From Propionivibrio sp. (GTDB lineage Bacteria; Pseudomonadota; Gammaproteobacteria; Burkholderiales; Rhodocyclaceae): a stretch of DNA of 12,958 nucleotides. Within the stretch, counting starts at the first letter, position 1. Every line of letters starts with the position of its first letter. The notes under the pieces are model-generated. The model ran no database searches. It saw only the letters and a list, made by a program, of their open reading frames with translations, and was not told the origin of the DNA. Made by a program: the position numbers and the translations under genes. Location: positions 1-12,958 of the forward strand of contig QKII01000321.1 in the NCBI GenBank assembly GCA_003249625.1, given 5' to 3'. Of the stretch, positions 7,666 to 12,958 are shown in pieces.

Positions 7666-8936
7666 GCTGCACCCTCTCCTATCTTGTCCTCGATCGCTGT
7701 TTCACCCGATTTCACCAGAGCGAAGCGACATAGCACAGGGCCGGCGATATCCATGATCGCCGCGGCGAAGAACGCCAACAGCAGTGCGGAGCGACCGATC
7801 TCCGGATAAATCCGCGCAATCTCGAAGGCCATGAACACGGCTGTGGCGGATAGTGGCTGAATCCCGACCCCCAGTAGCCATCGCTTGTTCAACGGTAGTT
7901 GTCCGCCGGCAAGTGACATCGAGAAGGTCTTGGCCAACGCACGCACGATCAAGAGGCCTATCGCCTGAACCCCGGTCAGCCAGGTAAATTCGCGCCAAGG
8001 CAGCGAAGCACCGACCACGACAAAAAGGATGATCGCCAGCATCCAGTGTCCTTCCGGCAAGCTCGTGTAGCTCAACACCTTCGATTGATCGCGCAGCGAG
8101 AGCAGCACCCCCATCAGGAACAGCGTCAGGAACACGGGGACCGCCAGCATGCGGGCCACACCGACCGCCAGCAGTGCCATGGCCACCAGAACAAACACCT
8201 GCGCCAGAGAACGCTTTGGCAACAACCCGGCGATGCGCAGAGACAACTTGGTGACTGCCCAGCCAATCACGTAGGCGCCGCCACCCGCCCAAAGCGGATG
8301 GGTCAGGCTATGCGCCCAGCTCCCGCTCTGGTACGCATGCACGACGCCCAGGACGATGACGAAGACGACAAACGACGCTGCCGCGCTGAGCGAGGAATAG
8401 AGCATGACCCGTTCGGTCACCTGCCCTTGCGCGCGCGACTCCTCGATTACCAGCAGCACCACCGCGGGCGCCGACGCCATCGTCACTGCGGCGGTAGCCG
8501 CCGCCCAGGCCGGCGGCAAGCCGACCAGCAACAGGGCGAAAAGAAAAATGGCAACGAATGACACCACGATATCGCTGACAGCCCCGCGCAGGAGGTCGCG
8601 ATTGTGCGTCAGCCAGCGCAGATCAAGGCGACGTCCGGCTTCCAGCAATAGCAACCCATGTGCCGCATCCGCGAACGGCCGGAGTTGCGCCAATGTTTCA
8701 GCATTGATCCAGCCCAGCAGCGGTGGCCCGAATACCGTGCCGGCCACCACGTAGCCAAGCACGCGCGGCCATCGCCAGCGACTGCTCAGCCATTCGGCGA
8801 CCAACAGTCCCGTCACCAGCAACAGGCTGAGCAAGGCAAGCGTATCGACCTGCGAGGGGAAAGGCGGAAGAAAAAAGAGGTACCCCTGCAGCCCCGACCA
8901 CGCGTCGCGAACGGGGGAGAGTATCGATTCGATCAT
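7662..8936 (-). CDS. Cation:proton antiporter, CPA2/KefB-like membrane domain only
   Basis: This 424-residue, strongly hydrophobic protein has about 11-13 membrane helices. It carries the CPA2 signature GYVVAGTVFGPPLLG (61-75), the segment LLLLEAGRRLDL (95-106) equivalent to the usual F-x-x-G-x-E stretch, TMASAPAVVLLVIEE (152-166) and VVVGASLPW (306-314). It would exchange K+ or Na+ for H+ across the inner membrane. It ends after the last helix with a tail of about 20 residues, so it has no TrkA-N/RCK domain for nucleotide or glutathione sensing as in KefC. Where relatives have the ion-binding Asp pair, or Gln/Asn-Asp, on the helix after residue 180, this protein reads YSSLSAAASF with no acidic residue, so transport may be altered. 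It lies between a gamma-glutamyl hydrolase gene and a GCS2 ligase gene. Confidence 0.82.
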   Translation of the reverse strand: MIESILSPVRDAWSGLQGYLFFLPPFPSQVDTLALLSLLLVTGLLVAEWLSSRWRWPRVLGYVVAGTVFGPPLLGWINAETLAQLRPFADAAHGLLLLEAGRRLDLRWLTHNRDLLRGAVSDIVVSFVAIFLFALLLVGLPPAWAAATAAVTMASAPAVVLLVIEESRAQGQVTERVMLYSSLSAAASFVVFVIVLGVVHAYQSGSWAHSLTHPLWAGGGAYVIGWAVTKLSLRIAGLLPKRSLAQVFVLVAMALLAVGVARMLAVPVFLTLFLMGVLLSLRDQSKVLSYTSLPEGHWMLAIILFVVVGASLPWREFTWLTGVQAIGLLIVRALAKTFSMSLAGGQLPLNKRWLLGVGIQPLSATAVFMAFEIARIYPEIGRSALLLAFFAAAIMDIAGPVLCRFALVKSGETAIEDKIGEGAA

Positions 8937-8978
8937 GCCAGGCTGCTCCAGAAAACCAGGCGCAGCGGCTCGACGTTG

Positions 8979-9758
8979 CTAACGACGGCTACGCACAGCA
9001 CCAAGAAACTCGTCCAGAATGGGCGTGCAGTCTAGCAGGTTATCCGCGCCCGGCGGATGGAACTCCGGATGCCATTGCACGCCAAGAACATAGCTTTTTC
9101 CCTCCAGACGGACCGCCTCGACAATGCCGTCGTCCGAACTTGCCGCCTCGAGCCGCAACCCCTTCCCCAGCGTCTTGATCGCCTGATGATGAATTGAAAC
9201 CACCCGCCCGCTGTTGAGGCCCGGATAGAGCTTGGCAAACCCCGACTTTTCGTCCCAACTGATCGAATGCGAGTAGTTGTCGTAGTCGTCATGGAGATGC
9301 GACACGGCACCCGGCACATGCGTTGCAATGTCCTGGTACAGCGTGCCGCCGAGCGCGACGTTGATCAACTGCACGCCACGGCAAATTCCCAGGACGGGCT
9401 TGCCAGACTCCATGAACTCGTGCAGAAGTTCCATCTCGTATGCGTCACGCACCCGGTCGCCTACCCAGTCCGAATGCAACGGTTCCTCACCATAGCACTG
9501 CGGGCTGACATCAGCCCCCCCCTGTAGCACCAGGCCGTCCAGATACTCCGGATAGTCGCTGAGGCGGATGCTGCTGCGATGCACGATCCCGTCGCCGCTG
9601 ACCGACGGAATCATGAACACCATCACGTCGCGCGACATGACCCAATGCGCCACCGACTGTTCCAGATACTGAAGTGACTTGGACTGGATACCCTTGGCTC
9701 CCGCCTGCGGGTGATAGATTCGGGCCGAAAGGCCGATACGCAATGGACGTCTGGTCAT
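8979..9758 (-). CDS. Class I glutamine amidotransferase-like protein, gamma-glutamyl-gamma-aminobutyrate hydrolase family (peptidase C26)
   Basis: This 259-residue protein has the class I amidotransferase fold. LVLQGGADVSPQCYG (77-90) precedes the nucleophile elbow GICRG with catalytic C126, and H230 and E232 of HPE complete the triad (LGVQWHPE). SIHHQAIKTLGKGL (189-202) is typical of the PuuD-like C26 family, which hydrolyses gamma-glutamyl bonds such as gamma-glutamyl-GABA in the putrescine pathway. No other puu gene is present here. A GGGGAGGA site lies about 10 bases before the ATG. It is the first gene of the run with the antiporter (42-bp gap) and the GCS2 ligase, which makes and breaks similar bonds in principle. 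The exact substrate is not known. Confidence 0.88.
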   Translation of the reverse strand: MTRRPLRIGLSARIYHPQAGAKGIQSKSLQYLEQSVAHWVMSRDVMVFMIPSVSGDGIVHRSSIRLSDYPEYLDGLVLQGGADVSPQCYGEEPLHSDWVGDRVRDAYEMELLHEFMESGKPVLGICRGVQLINVALGGTLYQDIATHVPGAVSHLHDDYDNYSHSISWDEKSGFAKLYPGLNSGRVVSIHHQAIKTLGKGLRLEAASSDDGIVEAVRLEGKSYVLGVQWHPEFHPPGADNLLDCTPILDEFLGAVRSRR

Positions 9759-9827
9759 GATCGACAGTTCCTCCCCAACGCCTGCTGCCCCCCGGAGAAC
9801 GAGAAACGGGGAAACGGGGTACAGCCG

Positions 9828-9850
9828 AAAAAAAGGGGACCGGGTCCCCT
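9828..9850 (-). terminator. Rho-independent terminator of the GcvA-like regulator gene
   Basis: On the minus strand AGGGGAC, loop CCG and GTCCCCT form a perfect 7-bp stem (plus-strand 9834-9840 and 9844-9850), followed at once by seven T (9828-9834; the innermost A of the tract is shared with the stem). It lies about 70 bases past the stop of the LysR gene and upstream of the amidotransferase gene, so it separates the two transcription units. The amidotransferase promoter should therefore lie within roughly 9759-9827, but I see no convincing hexamers there. Confidence 0.88.
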
Positions 9851-9918
9851 CTCAAGCCCACTAACGATTAGCCAACACGTTAATCGAAGACACCGCTCCG
9901 CGCAACTCGCCCCACCGA

Positions 9919-10821
9919 TCACATCGCAGGTTCGGCGACAACCCCCACCTGTTCCTTGATCCATGCCACGAAACGCGCGACCTCGACGCGACGCGCATGC
10001 CGCTCCGGATAAACCATGAAATGCGCCTTGATGGCCAGCGACCACGCCGGATGGAACACCGGCCGCAAGCGGCCGGCCTCGATATGCTGCGAAGCGAGGC
10101 GATCGCTTTCCAGAGCGATGCCCAAGCCCTGCACAGCCGCCTCGAGCGACATCGACGCCCGGTCGAAGCGGAAGACAAAGCGCTCCGGCATTCCGATCAG
10201 ATTGCGGCTGGCGAACCAGGCCGGCCATTGGACGAGATTGACCGTAGACTGAATCAGCGGGCGCTTGAGCAGATCCGATGGCACATGAACCGGTTGCCGC
10301 GCGAGCAAGTCGGGGCTGGCAAGCGGCAGGATGTGCTCCTCGAAAATCGGCTCGACAACCAGATTCGGCCACTCCGCAACGCCGTAGCGGATGTCCACAT
10401 CGACCTGGCCAAGGGCAAAATCGGAATGCACAGGCGACGCCGAGAGCGACAGCGAAATCTCCGGATAGGCATGCACGAACCCGGCAAGACGCGGCATCAA
10501 CCACAGGCTGGCAATGCTGGTGCTGGAGTGCACGTGCAGCGTGTTGCGTGCGCCCTTGCGAATGTCGTTGGTCGCATCGCCGATGGCACCGAGTGCACCG
10601 GCAACTCGCTTCAGGTAACTCTCGCCCGCATCGCTGAGCAAGATGCCCCTTGGCGTGCGCTCGAACAGCAGGAAGCCGAGAAACTGTTCGAGCTTGGCAA
10701 TCTGATGACTGACCGCCGACGGCGTGAGGTGCAGCTCCTCCGCCGCTCTGGCAAAGCTGAGGCGCCGCGCCACAGTCTCGAAGGCCACCAGAGCTGTCAG
10801 CGGCGGAAGGTCGGATCGCAT
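9919..10821 (-). CDS. LysR-family regulator, GcvA-like
   Basis: This 300-residue protein has a winged helix-turn-helix at about residues 6-65: LPPLTALVAFETVARRLSF, then HLTPSAVSHQIAKLE and LFERTPRGILLSDAGESYL. This is the GcvA-like arrangement (LPPLNALRAFE in relatives). An effector-binding domain follows from about residue 85 (LHVHSSTSIASLWLMPRL). I prefer the ATG at 10821, giving MRSDLPPL, as in relatives. An in-frame GTG at 10848 would add nine residues (MKYFHGVPS) and has AGGTG-like sequence only at the codon itself, so it is less likely. The gene is divergent from the TIM-barrel isomerase and kinase, its likely targets, and ends at a strong terminator. The inducer is unknown. Confidence 0.9.
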   Translation of the reverse strand: MRSDLPPLTALVAFETVARRLSFARAAEELHLTPSAVSHQIAKLEQFLGFLLFERTPRGILLSDAGESYLKRVAGALGAIGDATNDIRKGARNTLHVHSSTSIASLWLMPRLAGFVHAYPEISLSLSASPVHSDFALGQVDVDIRYGVAEWPNLVVEPIFEEHILPLASPDLLARQPVHVPSDLLKRPLIQSTVNLVQWPAWFASRNLIGMPERFVFRFDRASMSLEAAVQGLGIALESDRLASQHIEAGRLRPVFHPAWSLAIKAHFMVYPERHARRVEVARFVAWIKEQVGVVAEPAM

Positions 10822-10937
10822 GCTGGGCACACCATGAAAATATTTCACCTGGCAATGAAAAAACAGAGCTTGTACTCATGAACCAAGACGAGGAATATTT
10901 TCGCCTGCACTCAGAACAGAACAACAAGCCTAGAAAC

Positions 10938-10965
10938 CGGTTCGGACAGCTTTTTTCTCGAACCG
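10938..10965. repeat. Inverted repeat CGGTTCG / CGAACCG, candidate operator
   Basis: Seven-base arms at 10938-10944 and 10959-10965 are exact reverse complements, separated by 14 bases that contain a T6 run. The centres of the arms are 21 bases apart, about two helical turns, which would place both half-sites on one DNA face. It lies in the divergent control region. Its role is inferred from position only. Confidence 0.4.
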
Positions 10966-11038
10966 ACAAAGTTAGACGCTTACAGAAAAACAGTTGAAAA
11001 ACGAGGAGAGCAAGCCGCACCCCGTGAAGCATTTTCAC

Positions 11039-11059
11039 CGCAAACGATTTTGCGTGCAA
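11039..11059. promoter_or_regulatory. Overlapping dyads around TTTGCG / TTGCGTGCAA, candidate LysR operator
   Basis: CGCAAA (11039-11044) pairs with TTTGCG (11049-11054) across CGAT, and TTGC (11050-11053) pairs with GCAA (11056-11059) across GT. They lie about 75-95 bases upstream of the leader ORF start, a reasonable activator distance. A related TTGC-TTGT-GCAA dyad lies in front of the other LysR gene (1928-1939). Confidence 0.4.
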
Positions 11060-11132
11060 TTTTTCTCATCGTAGCTCATCGCTTTCAGATCAACCAGCAA
11101 CACTTTCATTCAACGAAAAAAGGACCCGGAAA

Positions 11133-11186
11133 ATGTTACTTGCAAACCGCGCAGCAATCGTCAACGGCGGCATGCTGATCCACTGA
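11133..11186 (+). CDS. Putative 17-residue leader peptide upstream of the isomerase gene
   Basis: The ORF MLLANRAAIVNGGMLIH starts with an ATG 8 bases after AAAAAAGGA, the best ribosome binding site in this region. It stops with TGA at 11184-11186, only 2 bases before the ATG of the TIM-barrel gene (TGATCATG). The TIM gene has no Shine-Dalgarno site of its own in the preceding 20 bases, so ribosomes finishing the leader could restart there. The peptide has no run of a single amino acid, so classical attenuation is not evident. It could instead be a chance ORF, or the site could drive initiation at an unusual distance. Confidence 0.45.
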   Translation: MLLANRAAIVNGGMLIH

Positions 11187-11188
11187 TC

Positions 11189-12046
11189 ATGACTGAACGC
11201 ATCATTTCGTTTTCTGGGGCACCGTACGACGGCTACACTTTCCCGCAGATTCTGGAAAGCCTGGCGTCGTGCGACGTCACGCACGTGGAACCTGCGTTCA
11301 TCGTCGGCTACACGGGTGCGTTCGACGAGTCCGCCTTCACCCCCGCACAGGCCCGCCAGTACATTTCCTGGCTGGAAGCCAGCGGCCTCGGCTGTTACGC
11401 CTTCTCCTCGCACATCGACCTCGGCCGCGAAGACGCCGTCGACGTCTTCAAGGGGCGCATGGACTTCGCCGCCGCCCTCGGCGCCAAGGTGATCAACACC
11501 AACGCCGCCGCGCGTGCCTGGAGCGACCGCTTCTTCCGCAACATCGAACCGATCGTTCGTCACGCCGAGCAACTGGGTCTCGTCATCGGCCTGGAGAACC
11601 CCGGCGATGGCAGCGACAACCTGATCAATACCGCCGCCGACGGCATCGCCCTGCTCGACAAACTCGGATGCCCCAACCTGCGGCTCAACTACGACGCAGC
11701 CAACACCATCTCGCACCGCCCGCCCGGCAAGCCCGGCGGCGTGATCCCCGCGGATGACGCGCTGCTCGCCATGCCCTACTGCGGTCACGTGCACATCAAG
11801 GACGCCAAGGTCACCCCGGAAGGCTACTTCTTCACCCCGCTCGGCGAAGGCGATATCGACTGCGCCCGCATCGTGCAGGCCCTGGCCAAGACCGACATCA
11901 ACCTCGCGGTCGAACTGCCGTTGCGCCTCCACCGTATGGCCAACTCGCAGCCCAAGCGGCGCGAGGAGCCTGTACCGCTGGCCGAGATCGAAACCGTCGT
12001 CCGCGCCTCGCTGGCTTTCGTCAAGCATCACCTGGCCAACGCCTGA
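11189..12046 (+). CDS. Sugar phosphate isomerase/epimerase-like TIM-barrel protein (AP-endonuclease-2 / xylose isomerase-like fold)
   Basis: This 285-residue cytosolic protein shows the metal-binding tetrad of the xylose-isomerase-like TIM-barrel family: E136 in GLENPGDG, D169 in NYDAAN, H202 in HVHIKDAK and E242 in AVELPLR, each at the end of a predicted beta strand. Family members isomerise or epimerise ketoses, hydroxypyruvate, inosose or related compounds using a divalent metal. MTERIISFSGAPYDGYTF fits the start; upstream the frame stays open but has no ATG. No Shine-Dalgarno site stands before it, and a 17-codon leader ORF ends 2 bases away. The kinase gene follows 29 bases downstream, so isomerisation and phosphorylation of a short-chain ketose are likely linked. 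The exact substrate is unknown. Confidence 0.85.
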   Translation: MTERIISFSGAPYDGYTFPQILESLASCDVTHVEPAFIVGYTGAFDESAFTPAQARQYISWLEASGLGCYAFSSHIDLGREDAVDVFKGRMDFAAALGAKVINTNAAARAWSDRFFRNIEPIVRHAEQLGLVIGLENPGDGSDNLINTAADGIALLDKLGCPNLRLNYDAANTISHRPPGKPGGVIPADDALLAMPYCGHVHIKDAKVTPEGYFFTPLGEGDIDCARIVQALAKTDINLAVELPLRLHRMANSQPKRREEPVPLAEIETVVRASLAFVKHHLANA

Positions 12047-12075
12047 TATCAACCCTCATTGTTATTGGAGTCCGT

Positions 12076-12958
12076 ATGAACCGCGTCATCAACAATCCGG
12101 ATCTCGTTGTCGAAGACATGCTGGTGGGCATTCTTGCTGCCCATCCGGAACTGGCGGCGGCCGAAGGCAACCCCCGCGTGATCAAGCGTGCCTGCGCCCC
12201 GGTCGCCGGCAAGGTCGGCCCTGCGCCCCGGTCGCCGGCAAGGTCGGCATCGTCACCGGCGGCGGCTCGGGCCATGAACCGGCCTTCCTCGGCTACGTCG
12301 GCGAGAACATGGTCGACGCCGTCGCCGTCGGCGAAATCTTCTCCTCGCCCACCGCCAAGAGCTTCTTCGACGCCATGAAGGCCGCCGACGGCGGCCAGGG
12401 CGTCGCCTGCCTGTACGGCAACTACGCCGGCGACAACATGAACGTCAAGATGGCCATCAAGATGGCCGAGCGCGCCGGCATCCCGGTCAAGACCGTCGTC
12501 GCCAACGACGACGTGCCGTCCGCCCCGAAGGGTGACGAAGCCAAACGCCGCGGTGTTGCCGGTGAGATCCTCATGTGGAAGACGGCCTCGGCCTGCGCCG
12601 CGCAGGGCGGCTCGCTCGACGAGGTGATCGCCGTCGCCCAGAAAACGATCGACAACACCCGCAGCATCGGTATCGGCCTGACCTCCTGCATCATCCCGGC
12701 GGTCGGACACGCCAACTTCCATATCGAAGACGGCAAGATGGAAGTCGGCATCGGCCACCACGGCGAACCGGGGATCAACGTCACCGACATTGTCCCCGCC
12801 GATCAGATGGCCAGGATCATGGTCGACACCGTCCTGCCCGACCTGCCGTTTGCCCAGGGTGACCGCGTCGCCGTGCTGATCTCCGGTCTCGGCGCCACCC
12901 CGGTGATGGAGCAGTACATCCTCTACGCCAGTGTGGCGAAGTACCTCGGCGAAGCCGG
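12076..12958 (+). pseudogene. dhaK: DhaK-type dihydroxyacetone/ketose kinase, frameshifted by a 29-bp tandem duplication and cut by the window end
   Basis: A good start (ATG after GGAGTCCGT) gives MNRVINNPDLVVEDMLVGIL, the usual DhaK N-terminus. After RACAPVAGKVG an exact 29-bp duplication shifts the frame, and translation ends at 12376-12378 after 100 residues of junk. From 12246 a different frame continues open to the window end with GIVTGGGSGHEPAFLGYVG, GNYAGDNMN, VVANDDVPSAP and GIGHHGEPG. The last aligns with the loop holding the histidine that binds the ketose covalently in DhaK. Deleting one copy fuses the two parts seamlessly. The intact product would phosphorylate dihydroxyacetone or a four-carbon ketose. 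Whether it is an ATP-type fusion with a DhaL domain or a PTS-type subunit lies beyond the window. Real mutation versus assembly error cannot be told apart here. Confidence 0.88.
12191..12248 (+). repeat. Exact 29-bp tandem duplication inside the kinase gene
   Basis: Bases 12191-12219 and 12220-12248 are identical, beginning CCTGCGCCCC and ending AAGGTCGGC. Identity stops exactly at the borders on both sides. Because 29 is not a multiple of three, the copy shifts the reading frame of the DhaK-type gene. Direct repeats of this size are typical of replication slippage, and loss of one copy would restore the frame. Confidence 0.97.

Larger units (their letters stand above)
10822..11132. promoter_or_regulatory. 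Divergent control region between the GcvA-like regulator and the isomerase-kinase genes
   Basis: No convincing protein gene lies here. The stretch is AT-richer than its surroundings and carries several dyads: CGGTTCG (10938-10944) with CGAACCG (10959-10965), 14 bases apart around a T6 run; CGCAAA-CGAT-TTTGCG (11039-11054); and an overlapping TTGC-GT-GCAA (11050-11059). These suit LysR binding sites. I could not settle on -35/-10 boxes for either direction. Confidence 0.55.

Noticed and set aside
10878..10997. Plus-strand 39-codon ORF beginning MNQDEEYFRLHSEQ in the divergent control region
   Set aside because: There is no clear Shine-Dalgarno site, about half of its codons end in G or C against clearly higher values in neighbouring genes, and it covers likely regulatory DNA. 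A chance ORF is more likely, though conservation in relatives would reopen it.
9755..11059. Long 434-codon minus-strand ORF
   Set aside because: It overlaps the GcvA-like regulator in another frame and its product is Cys/Arg/Ala-rich with no domain, typical of a shadow in GC-rich DNA.
11090..12052. 320-codon minus-strand ORF opposite the isomerase
   Set aside because: It is a Gly/Val/Asp-rich antisense product of the isomerase gene, whose metal-binding tetrad is clear on the plus strand.
12021..12761. 246-codon minus-strand ORF opposite the kinase
   Set aside because: It is antisense to DhaK motifs and appears only because the kinase codons are GC-rich.

Overview
The window looks like chromosomal DNA from a GC-rich proteobacterium. 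The best match is a betaproteobacterium, perhaps of the Rhodocyclales. This rests on the gene order hemA-prfA-prmC-grxD, the high GC at third codon positions and the LysR families present; it is an inference from gene content, not a database result.

Layout: (A) 1-2847 is an accessory block. It has a minus-strand NAD(P)-dependent oxidoreductase with a C-terminal SAF domain, followed downstream by the probable first codon of another minus-strand gene leaving the left edge. A LysR regulator is divergent from the oxidoreductase, across a 421-bp intergenic region with a perfect dyad and A and G homopolymer tracts. (B) 2882-6424 is a minus-strand housekeeping operon: hemA (glutamyl-tRNA reductase), prfA (release factor 1), prmC (release factor glutamine methyltransferase) and a CGFS monothiol glutaredoxin. 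A TATAAT promoter with an extended -10 precedes hemA. (C) 6532-9758 is a minus-strand trio: a class-I glutamine-amidotransferase-like gamma-glutamyl hydrolase, a CPA2-type antiporter without a cytosolic regulatory domain, and a YbdK-type carboxylate-amine ligase. The last two overlap by ATGA. The trio suggests gamma-glutamyl metabolism coupled to cation transport. (D) 9828-12958 is a second accessory block: a GcvA-like LysR regulator ending in a clear intrinsic terminator, divergent from a TIM-barrel sugar isomerase/epimerase and a DhaK-type ketose kinase that runs off the right edge.

The most notable points are in block D. The kinase gene is disrupted by an exact 29-bp tandem duplication (12191-12219 and 12220-12248) that shifts the frame; removing one copy restores a good DhaK sequence. 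The TIM-barrel gene has no ribosome binding site of its own. A 17-codon leader ORF with a good Shine-Dalgarno site ends 2 bases before its start, which suggests translational coupling.

Blocks A and D together (dehydrogenase, isomerase/epimerase, ketose kinase, two LysR regulators) would suit uptake-derived polyol or short-chain sugar catabolism, but the substrate cannot be read from the sequence. I found no tRNA, rRNA, CRISPR array, insertion sequence or phage gene.
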